A DNA stretch of 64,000 nt from Acrocarpospora catenulata (GTDB lineage: Bacteria > Actinomycetota > Actinomycetes > Streptosporangiales > Streptosporangiaceae). Numbering within the stretch: the stretch's first letter is position 1; the number at the start of each line of letters is the position of its first letter. The position numbers were made by a program, and so were the translations under genes. Below the pieces are notes generated by a model, which saw only the letters and a list, made by a program, of their open reading frames with translations, was not told where the DNA came from and made no database searches. Location of the stretch: the NCBI RefSeq assembly GCF_018476525.1, contig NZ_JAHCST010000032.1:1-64000 (forward strand), read 5' to 3'. This document shows, one piece after another, positions 7,914 through 15,669 of the stretch.

Positions 7914-8612
7914 CTACCAGTCAGCCGCCTGGGTGAGGGACGTGAGCAGTTCGTTCATGTCGCTGATCAGTTCAGTGGCGCCGGCGGCCTTCAGGGCTTT
8001 GGCCTTGTTGGGTGACTTGGCCAGGCCGATTGAACGGGCACCGGCCGCAGCCGCGGACTGCATATCGAAATCCGAATCTCCGATGAGGAGGATCTCGGAT
8101 GGGGTGGTCCTGACGATCTCGCAGGCGAGCAGGATCGGTCTCGGATGGGGTTTCATCAGGTGGGGGTGGCCTATGGGGCGGCCCACGATGCCGCTGAGCC
8201 TGTCATCGAAGCCCGCGCGTTCGCACACCGTTTTGATGGCGGGTTCGGAGTTGTTGCTCACGATGACGACGGGTCGTCCGCTGTCCGCCGATTCCTTGAT
8301 GACCTGATCCACGCCTGGGGTGATGCGGGCGGTCTTGGCGGCTTCAAGCTCGTGGATCATGAATGCGCGTTCGACCATTTCGAGGAGGTCGGGCGCGAAG
8401 TCTGGGGTGCGGCGAAGGACCTTGAGCGGGTCGTCCAATTCCGCCACGTCCGGCGGCAGTTGCGCTCCCGCTCCTATGAGCAAGGACTTGAGGCGCTCGG
8501 CCACCACAGGGGCCGGCAACCCGGCGAAGATGTCGCACACGGGGCCGTCGAAGTCGAGGAACAGCGCCTTCGACTCGTCCAACAGGTCGATCAGCCGTTC
8601 GTTGAGGTTCAT
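7914..8612 (-). CDS. HAD-family hydrolase of the AICE
   Basis: 232 residues. Start chosen at the ATG that overlaps the upstream GntR stop (ATGA), which implies translational coupling. HAD motif I is ALFLDFDGPVCD (residues about 17-28), motif II VVIVSNNS, motif III lysine in HLMKPHPRP, and motif IV LLIGDSDFDM. The cap is helical and inserted between motifs I and II, as in phosphoglycolate-phosphatase-like (C1 cap) enzymes. HAD hydrolases next to the GntR repressor are common in actinobacterial AICEs. The substrate is unknown, and a regulatory role together with the repressor is possible but unproven. Confidence 0.85.
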   Translation of the reverse strand: MNLNERLIDLLDESKALFLDFDGPVCDIFAGLPAPVVAERLKSLLIGAGAQLPPDVAELDDPLKVLRRTPDFAPDLLEMVERAFMIHELEAAKTARITPGVDQVIKESADSGRPVVIVSNNSEPAIKTVCERAGFDDRLSGIVGRPIGHPHLMKPHPRPILLACEIVRTTPSEILLIGDSDFDMQSAAAAGARSIGLAKSPNKAKALKAAGATELISDMNELLTSLTQAADW

Positions 8613-9451
8613 AGCTCGACCTCGTAGCTGATGGTGTTCCACACGCTGTCGAACCACATGCGCGCCTGGTCAACGAACTGTGAGGCCATCGAGCCGGTGT
8701 CCTCGTTGATGGCGTGATGGAAGAGGACGGCATCCTTGCCCATCACGTCGTACACCTCCTGGGGCTCGCCTTTGATCCGTACGGCGTGTTTAACCACGGG
8801 GTAGAAGCCGAAGAACACCTGTTCGGCGTTGATCACGTACAGCTTGAACATCGGGGTGCCGGGGTAGGCGCGTACCTCGACGGCCGTGGACTTCACCAGG
8901 CCGAGGTCGGCCAGCTCGTGAACGGCGTCATGGATGGTTCCGACGCTGCGGCGCAGGATGCGGCGGGCGCGTTCTCGAATGGCCGGGTCGTCGATGCCGT
9001 CCTCGGCCCGGACGGGAAGCGCCATCGGCTGTGTCATGTCAGGGACGAGGATGCGGATGGTGATCGATTCGGGGGTGAGCCGTCCGATGCGGATCTTGTC
9101 CAAGGGTTCTTGGAGCATGCTGTTGAGGGTTTCGCCGGAGAAGCCCGCGAAGTCGATGCCGACGCTGGGTCTTTCGAAGGCGTGCTCGATGTGGGGGCGT
9201 AGTTCGACCGGGCGTTCAGTGCGTTCGCGGACGTAGACGCCGCTTCCCTGGCGGGACACGATGAGGCCTTCGTCGCGCAGGATGCGGATGGCCTGCTGAA
9301 CCGTCATTCGCGCCACGCCGTAGGTCTTGGCGAGCTCGACGCCGGAGGGGAGTTTCTGGCCGGGCTCGAACTTCTTGGTGAGGATCGCCGCGCGGAGGGC
9401 GTTGGCCACCTGCTGGTACGGGGGCCGGGGGTCATCTGGGTCGAGACTCAT
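8609..9451 (-). CDS. GntR-family repressor, KorSA-like
   Basis: 280 residues. An N-terminal GntR winged helix (about 8-75) includes PPYQQVANALRAAILTKKF, LPSGVELAKTYGVARMTVQQ and GLIVSRQGSGVYV. The remaining ~200 residues are an effector-type domain without a clear UTRA signature. It is divergent from the SCO3933/Pra-like gene over a 131-bp region carrying palindromes built on CTAG. In pSAM2, KorSA is a GntR repressor of pra and of its own gene. Position and family make this the likely counterpart. The 3' end overlaps the HAD gene start. Confidence 0.85.
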   Translation of the reverse strand: MSLDPDDPRPPYQQVANALRAAILTKKFEPGQKLPSGVELAKTYGVARMTVQQAIRILRDEGLIVSRQGSGVYVRERTERPVELRPHIEHAFERPSVGIDFAGFSGETLNSMLQEPLDKIRIGRLTPESITIRILVPDMTQPMALPVRAEDGIDDPAIRERARRILRRSVGTIHDAVHELADLGLVKSTAVEVRAYPGTPMFKLYVINAEQVFFGFYPVVKHAVRIKGEPQEVYDVMGKDAVLFHHAINEDTGSMASQFVDQARMWFDSVWNTISYEVEL

Positions 9452-9469
9452 ACGAATCAGGTTAGGGCA

Positions 9470-9558
9470 CCTAGGCTGGCTAGGCTAGTTGTTCCGAGAT
9501 CCTTGACTTGGCTAGCCAACCCAGGCAACATCAACTCATCGGAAGTTGCCTAGGCAAC
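9470..9558. promoter_or_regulatory. Putative KorSA-type operators in divergent promoter
   Basis: The 131-bp gap between divergent genes holds two perfect palindromes: TTGGCTAGCCAA at 9508-9519 and GTTGCCTAGGCAAC at 9545-9558. Degenerate CCTAGG/GGCTAG half-sites lie at about 9470-9487. They share a TTGsCTAGsCAA core. Their position suggests binding by the flanking GntR protein to control both directions. Confidence 0.6.
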
Positions 9559-9582
9559 ATAGCCAACTCAAGGAGTTCGACC

Positions 9583-9915
9583 ATGCGTAACATCCCTGTG
9601 GATCTGTCCGCCCTGGCCTTCACCGTCGCCGGTGAGCCGGAGCCGAAGATCGTCGACCGTGCCACCGGCGAGGTCAAGAAGGACGCCGAGGGCCGGGATC
9701 TCTACACGATCCCGTTGCTGCCCAAGCCGAACGACGACCGCCGCAATCCGGTGATCGTCGTCACCTTCCCGTCCGAGAACTTCCCGACCATCCCGGAAGG
9801 GGTCCAGGTCCGCCCGGTCGGGCTGTCGGCCTTCTACTGGCAGATGAACGGACGGGCGGGACTCGGCTTTCGCGCCGAGTCGATCGTCCCGGCGCAGACG
9901 CGCGCCACCGCCTAA
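9583..9915 (+). CDS. SCO3933-family regulatory protein, Pra-like
   Basis: 110 residues. The ATG at 9583 follows a good AAGGAG. The frame also reads further upstream, but through the operators, so that start is rejected. The sequence begins MRNIPVDLSALAFTVAGEPE and contains PVGLSAFYWQMNGRAGLGFRAE. It resembles the small SCO3933 family found upstream of FtsK/TraSA genes in AICEs. In pSAM2 the gene at this position (pra) activates replication, excision and integration genes. Here it would be repressed by the adjacent GntR protein. Family assignment is from memory of conserved features. Confidence 0.75.
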   Translation: MRNIPVDLSALAFTVAGEPEPKIVDRATGEVKKDAEGRDLYTIPLLPKPNDDRRNPVIVVTFPSENFPTIPEGVQVRPVGLSAFYWQMNGRAGLGFRAESIVPAQTRATA

Positions 9916-9932
9916 CCCAACTGAACATCAGC

Positions 9933-9979
9933 GCCCCGGGAGCGGCCTCATCGCCTGCCAGCTCCGCCGCTTCCGGGGC
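9933..9979 (+). terminator. Hairpin between Pra-like and TraSA-like genes
   Basis: GCCCCGGGAGCGG at 9933-9945 pairs with 9967-9979 with one G-T wobble, followed by a short TTCCCTT. It could be an attenuator separating the regulator gene from the transfer genes. Confidence 0.5.
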
Positions 9980-10010
9980 TTCCCTTCGCTCACGAAGAGA
10001 GACAACCAGT

Positions 10011-11393
10011 ATGACCGACCTGCTCCTGTTTCTCGCGCCTTACCTGGGCGCCCTTACCGTTCTCGTTGCCGCCCTGGCAACGTGGAAGCGGCTTCATCCG
10101 GTCTCGTTCTGGCTGGGGGTAGGCTTCCCATACAAGGCGCTCACGGTGTATCTCACCTGGGCCAACGTGTCGACGGGTTGCGGACTGGCCCGCAAGCGCA
10201 AGCGGTGGCGGTTCACCCTCGACGGCCTTCCCATCCTGGGCACTGCGGCCATCGCCACAACCCACCTCATCGACCACCCGCGCAAGCTGCGCCGGATCAC
10301 CGTCGACGTTCCGCCTCGGCTGGGATGGATCCGGCCGCTGGCCAACGGGTTCCGGATGACGGTACGGCTCGACGACGGCCAGACCCCCAACGACTACGGG
10401 GCCAAGCTCGACAACCTCGCCCACGCCTGGCGCGTTGAGGCGGTCCGCATTCTGGACTGGAAGCCGGGCCGGGTCCGCTTGCAGGCCACCGTACGTGACC
10501 CGCTCACATGCATCACCACGCCCGTCACGGGAGACGAACTGCTGCGGGTCCAGGTGGGCATGCTGGAGACCGCCACGCCCTGGGTCATCGACTTCACCAC
10601 GATCCCGCACTGGCTCATCACCGGCGCTACCCAGTCCGGCAAGTCCACCCTGCTCAACGCGCTCATCACCGGCCTGGCCGCACAGCCGGTCGCGTTGATC
10701 GGGTTCGACCTGAAGGGCGGCGTCGAACTGACCCCATACGCGGCCCGGCTGACCGAACTCGCCACCGAACGCGGTCACTGCGTGGCCGTGCTGGGCAAGC
10801 TCGTCACCGAGATCAAACTCCGGATGGCACTCTGCCGGGCGCACCGCGTCCGCGACATCTGGAAACTCCCGGAGAACGCGCGGCCCATGCCGGTCGTGCT
10901 CCTGATCGACGAAGTGGCCGAGCTGTTCCTGATGGCCGACAAGTCAGAGAAGGACGAGATCTCCGCGACGGCCGTGCAGTTGATCCGGCTGGCGCAGCTC
11001 GGGCGGGCGTTTGGGCTGTACCTGCTGGTGTGCGGGCAACGGGTCGGCTCCGACCTCGGCCCAGGCGTCACCGCCCTGCGCGCCCAACTATCCGGCCGGA
11101 TCTGCCACCGGGTCAACGATCCCGAGACCGCCAACATGACCCTCGGCGACATGGACCCCGCCGCGCTCCAGGCGGCCCGGCTGATCCCCGCCGACATGCC
11201 CGGCGTCGCCGTCTACGCCGCGTCCGATGGCCGCTGGTACCGGGCGCGCTCGGCCTACGTCCCCGAAGACCAGGCCGAAGCCGCGGCGACCTCGAACGCG
11301 CACCTGCGGGCGACCTGGCAGCAGATCACGACCGTCAGCGTCGAACCGGTCACCGATGCCGAGTTCGCCGCCTACGAGCCCGACGCGTCCTGA
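10011..11393 (+). CDS. traSA: FtsK/SpoIIIE-type DNA translocase, TraSA-like
   Basis: 460 residues. An N-terminal membrane anchor (about residues 3-25, with a second hydrophobic stretch near 35-52) precedes the motor. Walker A is ITGATQSGKSTLLNALI at about residue 200, Walker B VVLLIDEVAELF at about 298. AQLGRAFGLYLLVCGQRVG is the conserved post-Walker B segment. In AICEs a single hexameric FtsK-like pump moves double-stranded plasmid between mycelia, and this gene is that transfer protein. It is followed closely by the Spd-like gene. The size is normal for TraSA-type proteins. Confidence 0.9.
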   Translation: MTDLLLFLAPYLGALTVLVAALATWKRLHPVSFWLGVGFPYKALTVYLTWANVSTGCGLARKRKRWRFTLDGLPILGTAAIATTHLIDHPRKLRRITVDVPPRLGWIRPLANGFRMTVRLDDGQTPNDYGAKLDNLAHAWRVEAVRILDWKPGRVRLQATVRDPLTCITTPVTGDELLRVQVGMLETATPWVIDFTTIPHWLITGATQSGKSTLLNALITGLAAQPVALIGFDLKGGVELTPYAARLTELATERGHCVAVLGKLVTEIKLRMALCRAHRVRDIWKLPENARPMPVVLLIDEVAELFLMADKSEKDEISATAVQLIRLAQLGRAFGLYLLVCGQRVGSDLGPGVTALRAQLSGRICHRVNDPETANMTLGDMDPAALQAARLIPADMPGVAVYAASDGRWYRARSAYVPEDQAEAAATSNAHLRATWQQITTVSVEPVTDAEFAAYEPDAS

Positions 11394-11495
11394 TCTCCCG
11401 CTCCTCCGGCTGGCGTGAGCCGACATCACGCCACGTCCCTACCCCGCCATGCCCACCTCCCGGCATGTCCACCGACCCCGCGAAGGAAGCACCTG

Positions 11496-12125
11496 ATGCG
11501 TCGTCAACGTCTCCGGCCCCTGGATTCCGGCCCGGTGGTGATCCTCGCTCTGATCGCCGCCGTCGGCTCCTTCACCCACATCAGCGAACTGGCCGCCGAC
11601 CACGGACAAGATGGCTGGCAAGCCTGGGCCGTCGCGGTCTGTATCGACTTGATGTGTGTGATGGCCGCTCGTGAACTGCAACGCGACAAGCGGACCGGCC
11701 GCCCTCGGCGAAGTCCGGTCTCCTGGCCGGGACTGGTCCTGGCGGGCGGCATCGTCTTGACCCTGGCCGCCAACCTTGCCCAGGCCGAACCCTCCCCGTG
11801 GGGCTGGATCACCGCCGCAACCCCGGCCGTGGCCTTCCTCATCGCCGTCTCGATGCTCGAACGCCGCGCCGGCCACGTCCCCAACCCATCGGCATCACCC
11901 GGAACTCCGGCCCTGCCCGAGACCTCGACTTCGTCCGCAGCCCCGGCCGCCACTCGACCGCTCAGACAGAAGCCGCCCGACGATCCGCTCCTGGCGTTCG
12001 CCAGGCACATCGCCAGCGAACACGCCACCACACACGGACGACCGATCACCCGCGAGGTGCTCAGCAAACGCCTTCGCGTAGCGCCGGACGTCGCCGCCGA
12101 CCTCCTCACCCAGCTCCACGTCTGA
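11496..12125 (+). CDS. DUF2637/Spd-like membrane protein
   Basis: 209 residues. Start chosen at the ATG at 11496 behind GAAGGAAG; an upstream GTG would add an unlikely P/H-rich leader. Three or four hydrophobic spans are visible: PVVILALIAAVGSFTHISEL, AWAVAVCIDLMCVMAA, LVLAGGIVLTLAANLAQA and ATPAVAFLIAVSML. The order and the short cytosolic tail with RPITREVLSKRLRV resemble DUF2637 proteins. They are usually encoded between the FtsK-like and Rep genes of AICEs and are linked to intramycelial spread (Spd functions). The membrane topology is clear; the spread role comes from the family. Confidence 0.8.
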   Translation: MRRQRLRPLDSGPVVILALIAAVGSFTHISELAADHGQDGWQAWAVAVCIDLMCVMAARELQRDKRTGRPRRSPVSWPGLVLAGGIVLTLAANLAQAEPSPWGWITAATPAVAFLIAVSMLERRAGHVPNPSASPGTPALPETSTSSAAPAATRPLRQKPPDDPLLAFARHIASEHATTHGRPITREVLSKRLRVAPDVAADLLTQLHV

Positions 12126-12140
12126 TCAAGGAGAACCATC

Positions 12141-12305
12141 ATGGCCCGACCCAAGAAGACCCCGCCCGCGCCGCCGGTCTGCTCGACCTGCGGAGGTGAG
12201 GGGCAGACCGAAGACTTCCTGATCATCGGTCACGGCAAGAAGGCCGTCCGCATGGACACCTGGGTGTTCTGCTTCGACTGCGACGGCACCGGCCACACCG
12301 CATGA
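12141..12305 (+). CDS. Zinc-ribbon microprotein 1
   Basis: 54 residues, ATG after AAGGAG. Two Cys pairs, CSTCGG (residues 14-19) and CFDCDGTGHT at the C-terminus, are separated by about 27 residues and would bind one zinc. The stop overlaps the next start (ATGA). It is the first of three adjacent genes with the same C-terminal CDGTG signature, resembling one half of a DnaJ CXXCXGXG finger. The function is unknown. Similar tiny Cys-rich genes occur before rep in actinobacterial AICEs. Confidence 0.65.
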   Translation: MARPKKTPPAPPVCSTCGGEGQTEDFLIIGHGKKAVRMDTWVFCFDCDGTGHTA

Positions 12306-12433
12306 CCGGAGACCAGCCGCCCCTGATCATTGGCTACCGCTGCTACACCTGCGGCGCCACCGGCCTGGTCAACGACGACCAGAGCAACGCGGCCCGATGC
12401 CCCGACTGCGACGGCACCGGCCACACCTCCTGA
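12302..12433 (+). CDS. Zinc-ribbon microprotein 2
   Basis: 43 residues, translationally coupled by ATGA overlap to microprotein 1. Its pattern is CYTCGATG, then CPDCDGTGHTS at the C-terminus, so one four-Cys zinc site is likely. The ending CDGTGHT is nearly identical to microprotein 1, so tandem duplication and divergence is likely. Confidence 0.6.
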   Translation: MTGDQPPLIIGYRCYTCGATGLVNDDQSNAARCPDCDGTGHTS

Positions 12434-12517
12434 ACCCAAGCCCGTCCGAGGCGGACTCGCCTGCCAGCTCCCCGCCTCGCCCGGCCGCAACCCATATCGC
12501 TCACCTGGAGATTCACC

Positions 12518-12655
12518 ATGAACACGCCTGTCTTGGCATTGCCCTGCCCGGAATGCGACGGCTACGCCACCGCGATCACCCGGGACCCCGGCACCCGCAC
12601 CCTGGTCCTCATCCAGTGCCACGGCTGCGACGGCACCGGAACGGCGGCCCAATGA
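12518..12655 (+). CDS. Zinc-ribbon microprotein 3
   Basis: 45 residues starting at ATG 12518 after TGGAG. The Cys pairs are CPECDGYAT and CHGCDGTGTAAQ. The stop overlaps the RepSA-like start (ATGA), which suggests coupled translation with the replication initiator. It shares the C-terminal C-x-x-C-D-G-T-G with the two preceding genes. No function is known to me. DNA or protein binding through the zinc ribbon is possible. Confidence 0.6.
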   Translation: MNTPVLALPCPECDGYATAITRDPGTRTLVLIQCHGCDGTGTAAQ

Positions 12656-14109
12656 CTCACGAGATCGAGCTCCCCATCCCGGTCGGGGACCTGGTCGGCC
12701 CAGTCATCCGCGACCTGGCCCGGCGCTCCGGCCATGACCTGAACCGCTGGCTCGACCAGGTCCACCGCCTTGGCGGATGCCGCGAACCGCTCCGGCTGAC
12801 CGGCCACAGCACGACCGTCGACACCTGCACCGGCGAGGTGATCAGCCGCTACACCACCAAGGCCGAACCGCACGGACAGCTCCTGATCCGCTGCGGCAAC
12901 CGCCGTGCCTCCCGCTGCCCGGCCTGCGCCGAGACCTACCGGCGCGACACCTTCCACCTGATCCGCTCCGGCCTGCTCGGCGGGGACAAGGGCGTCCCGG
13001 AAACCGTGCGGACGCACCCGCGTGTCCTGGCCACGCTCACCGCGCCGTCCTTTGGCCCGGTCCACCGTGGCCCTGGCAAGGACGGCAAGACCATCGTCTG
13101 CCACCCGCGCCGGACCGACCCGGCTTGCTTCACCTGGCACAAGACCGGCGACCCGCGTATCGGCCAACCTCTGGACCCAGAGACGTACGACTACACCGGA
13201 CACGTCCTGTGGAACGCCCACGCGGGCGACCTGTGGCGGCGCTTCACGATCTACCTGCGGCGGCATATGGCCGCTGCTGCCGGGCTTACCCGCAAGGTGT
13301 TCAACGGGGTTGTACGTCTGTCGTTCGCCAAAGTGGCCGAGTATCAAGCCCGAGGTGTCGTGCACTTCCACGCGGTGATCCGCCTCGACGGCAGGTCCTG
13401 CGGCACCTCGCTCGCCGCTCCGCCCCCCTGGGCCACCGTCGAGTTGCTGAGCGATGCCATCAGGTCGGCGGTCGCCGCCGTGCGCGTCGATGCGCCCGAG
13501 TACGGGCCGCTCGCCTGGGGCCAGCAAATCGACGTCGCTACGATCAGCCCCGGCGCGCTCGATCACGGGACCGCGCTCAGTGAACGTGCCGTGGCCGGAT
13601 ACGTAGCCAAGTACGCCACCAAGTCGGCCGAGACATCGGGCACCCTCGACCGGGCCGTCAGAGCTCACGAGATACCCCGGCTCCACACGATGGGCATCCC
13701 CGACCATGCCGTTCGGCTTATCCGTACGGCTTGGCACCTCGGCAACGCCCTCTCCCGGCCGGACCTCGCCCACCTCCGACTGCGGGACTGGGCTCACATG
13801 CTCGGTTTCCGAGGCCACTTCTCGACCCGGTCCCGCGCGTACTCCACAACCTTGGGCGCCCTCCGCCAAGCCCGTGCCGACTACCGCCTCACCCAGCGGG
13901 CCAACCACGAGCGGGCGTTCGACCCTGACACCACGCTCGTTCTCGCGCACTGGAAGTTCGCGGGCCAGGGCTACACGCCCGGCGAATTCGCCTTGGCTTC
14001 CGGCCTCGCCAGTGGCCCGCCCAACGATCCGCCCCCCGCCTGCCCGTCTCTCGCGTTGGTCTCGCCTGATGGCTCAGACCGGTTCGAGATCACCCGTGAG
14101 GAGGTCTAA
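12652..14109 (+). CDS. repSA: RepSA-like replication initiator
   Basis: 485 residues starting at the ATG overlapping the microprotein 3 stop. A Cys-rich segment, CGNRRASRCPACAETYRRD (about residues 83-101), and RVLATLTAPSFGPVHRGPG are typical of AICE replication initiators. GVVHFHAVIRLDG (about 233-245) is the HUH metal motif, and GYVAKYATKSAE (about 313-324) matches rolling-circle motif 3 with the catalytic Tyr in YVAKY. RepSA of pSAM2 nicks the double-strand origin after excision. Length is normal. The origin itself is likely within or near this gene, but I cannot place it. Confidence 0.9.
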   Translation: MTHEIELPIPVGDLVGPVIRDLARRSGHDLNRWLDQVHRLGGCREPLRLTGHSTTVDTCTGEVISRYTTKAEPHGQLLIRCGNRRASRCPACAETYRRDTFHLIRSGLLGGDKGVPETVRTHPRVLATLTAPSFGPVHRGPGKDGKTIVCHPRRTDPACFTWHKTGDPRIGQPLDPETYDYTGHVLWNAHAGDLWRRFTIYLRRHMAAAAGLTRKVFNGVVRLSFAKVAEYQARGVVHFHAVIRLDGRSCGTSLAAPPPWATVELLSDAIRSAVAAVRVDAPEYGPLAWGQQIDVATISPGALDHGTALSERAVAGYVAKYATKSAETSGTLDRAVRAHEIPRLHTMGIPDHAVRLIRTAWHLGNALSRPDLAHLRLRDWAHMLGFRGHFSTRSRAYSTTLGALRQARADYRLTQRANHERAFDPDTTLVLAHWKFAGQGYTPGEFALASGLASGPPNDPPPACPSLALVSPDGSDRFEITREEV

Positions 14110-14114
14110 CGCCG

Positions 14115-14303
14115 ATGAATCGCCAGATGTACCGCGTTACCGAGGCCACCCAGGTTCTCGGCTTGGGGCGGAGCAAGGTCTACGAGCTGATCCGCGGGAA
14201 GCGGCTTCGCTCGGTCAAGGAAGGTCGCGTACGTCTCATCCCCGCGTCGGCGATCACCGACTACGTCGCGCTGCTGGAACAGGAAGGGAAGGCTGCCCGA
14301 TGA
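14115..14303 (+). CDS. xis: Excisionase (MerR/HTH_17-type)
   Basis: 62 residues, five bases after the RepSA-like stop. It is a single winged HTH: YRVTEATQVLGLGRSKVYEL, then IRGKRLRSVKEGRVRLIP. AICE Xis proteins of this size bind the att region and shift Int toward excision. The stop overlaps the integrase start (ATGA), the usual coupling of xis and int in pSAM2-type elements. Confidence 0.9.
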   Translation: MNRQMYRVTEATQVLGLGRSKVYELIRGKRLRSVKEGRVRLIPASAITDYVALLEQEGKAAR

Positions 14304-15478
14304 CCAAGCGACGTAGCAGGGGAGACGGCGGCCTGCACTGGGACGAGAATCGTCAGCGGTGGATCGCCTCGCTCACTGTCGGCTATACCCCGGCCGGAAA
14401 GCGAATCGTGAAGAAGGCCAGCGGGGAGACCAAGACTGAGGCCAACACCAAGCTCAAGAAGCTCATCCGTGACTACGAAGACGGCTTGGCCATCGAGCCG
14501 AGTAGCTACACCGTGGCTGATGCCGTCAGGTATTGGCTTCAGCATGGCCTGAAGGGGCGCGGAGACAACACGGTCAGCCTCTACACCGAGTTCGCCGAGA
14601 ACCACATCATCTCTGCGCTTGGTGCGCGCAAGCTGCGTGATCTCTCGGTGGAAGACGTTGATCGGTGGCTGGCGAACAAAGCCCAGGGACTCAGCACGCG
14701 CACTCTCAAGATGATTCACGGCATCCTCAACCGTTCAGTGAAGAACGCCATGATCCGCGACAAGGTCAAGCGGAACGTCGTGGACCTTTGTGAGGTACCG
14801 CAAGGTCGATCGGGTCGCAAGTCAAAGGCACTCACTTTGGCCCAGGCCGTGAACGTGATGGCCGCCGCCGACCGAGCCAACGTGCGTATGCGCTGCTACG
14901 TCGTCCTGTCACTACTCACGGGAGTACGCACCGAGGAACTCCGGGAGCTGCATTGGTCGCACCTCGTGGCATTCGACGAGACGCGCAAGGCGTGGGTTCC
15001 CGTCGCCGAGGCGGGCTGGGATCACACTGAATACGCGATCTACGTCTGGAGGTCAGTCCGGCGTAGCGGCGACACGAAGACCGTCAAGTCTCGGCGAACC
15101 CTCAAGTTGCCTCAAAGGTGCGTCGACGTGCTTCGGCTGCTCTGGGAGCACGACGAGGAAGGAACCGCTGATGTCGGCAGGTTGGTGTTCTGCACGAAGA
15201 ACGGGACGGCATTGAGCGCTGGTAACGTACGTCGCGACTTCCGGAAGGTCATCAAGGATGCCGGTCTGATCGACAAGGACTGGACACCCCGAGAGATGCG
15301 CCACAGCTTTGTGTCTCTGCTCTCTGACTCCGGCGTCCCCATCGAGCACATCTCTCGCCTGGTGGGCCACGCCAACACCGTGGTCACCGAGACCGTCTAC
15401 CGTCTCCAGATTCGCCCCGTGATGCAGGAGGGCGCCACGGCCATGGATGACCTGTTCGGAGACGAGCGGGAGGCTTAG
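14300..15478 (+). CDS. int: Tyrosine integrase of the AICE
   Basis: 392 residues. The start overlaps the xis stop. An N-terminal arm-binding region (GLHWDENRQRWIASLTVGYT) precedes a SAM-like core-binding domain (about 65-165) and the catalytic domain. Catalytic residues are the Arg in TGVRTEELRELHW (about 213), His-x-x-Arg box in REMRHSFVSLLSDSG (about 333; the Arg lies in the MRHS sequence), His in LVGHANTVVTE (about 356) and Tyr in TVYR (about 368). It would integrate the element at tRNA-Ala. It ends with AMDDLFGDEREA, a sequence repeated in a degenerate copy at 17,186. Confidence 0.92.
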   Translation: MTKRRSRGDGGLHWDENRQRWIASLTVGYTPAGKRIVKKASGETKTEANTKLKKLIRDYEDGLAIEPSSYTVADAVRYWLQHGLKGRGDNTVSLYTEFAENHIISALGARKLRDLSVEDVDRWLANKAQGLSTRTLKMIHGILNRSVKNAMIRDKVKRNVVDLCEVPQGRSGRKSKALTLAQAVNVMAAADRANVRMRCYVVLSLLTGVRTEELRELHWSHLVAFDETRKAWVPVAEAGWDHTEYAIYVWRSVRRSGDTKTVKSRRTLKLPQRCVDVLRLLWEHDEEGTADVGRLVFCTKNGTALSAGNVRRDFRKVIKDAGLIDKDWTPREMRHSFVSLLSDSGVPIEHISRLVGHANTVVTETVYRLQIRPVMQEGATAMDDLFGDEREA

Positions 15479-15496
15479 TCACTCAGTAGAGACTCA

Positions 15497-15526
15497 CGCC
15501 CCGTTCTCATGATCGAGAACGGGGCG
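15497..15526 (+). terminator. Terminator of int, copy 1
   Basis: A perfect 12-bp stem (15497-15508 with 15515-15526, loop ATGATC) 19 bases after the int stop. A near-identical hairpin recurs at 17,206-17,235, showing duplication of the int 3' end. Confidence 0.8.
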
Positions 15527-15669
15527 TCCTTCTGGCCACGGCCGTCCCAGCAATGGATGCTGGGCTGCTGATCCATAGTCAGTAGATCTTGATGACATCT
15601 GCCGAGAGAGAAGGCGGGTGTCACCACATCTTGATCCAGCACCAGTCGTCGATCGGGCAGAATCTCCTC

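Noticed and set aside
7246-8307. 353-codon plus-strand frame through the gene-poor AICE segment
   Set aside because: Runs antisense to the HAD gene; composition is R/P/A-rich without any recognised motif.
11415-11495. Upstream GTG start for the DUF2637-like gene
   Set aside because: Would add a His/Pro-rich leader not seen in the family; ATG 11,496 has a good ribosome-binding site.
10508-11674. Long plus-strand frame overlapping the TraSA-like gene
   Set aside because: R/P/H-rich low-complexity translation; the overlapping FtsK frame has Walker motifs and family similarity.
12562-13950. 460-codon minus-strand frame opposite the RepSA-like gene
   Set aside because: No domains and atypical composition; it is a mirror of the strongly biased rep coding sequence.
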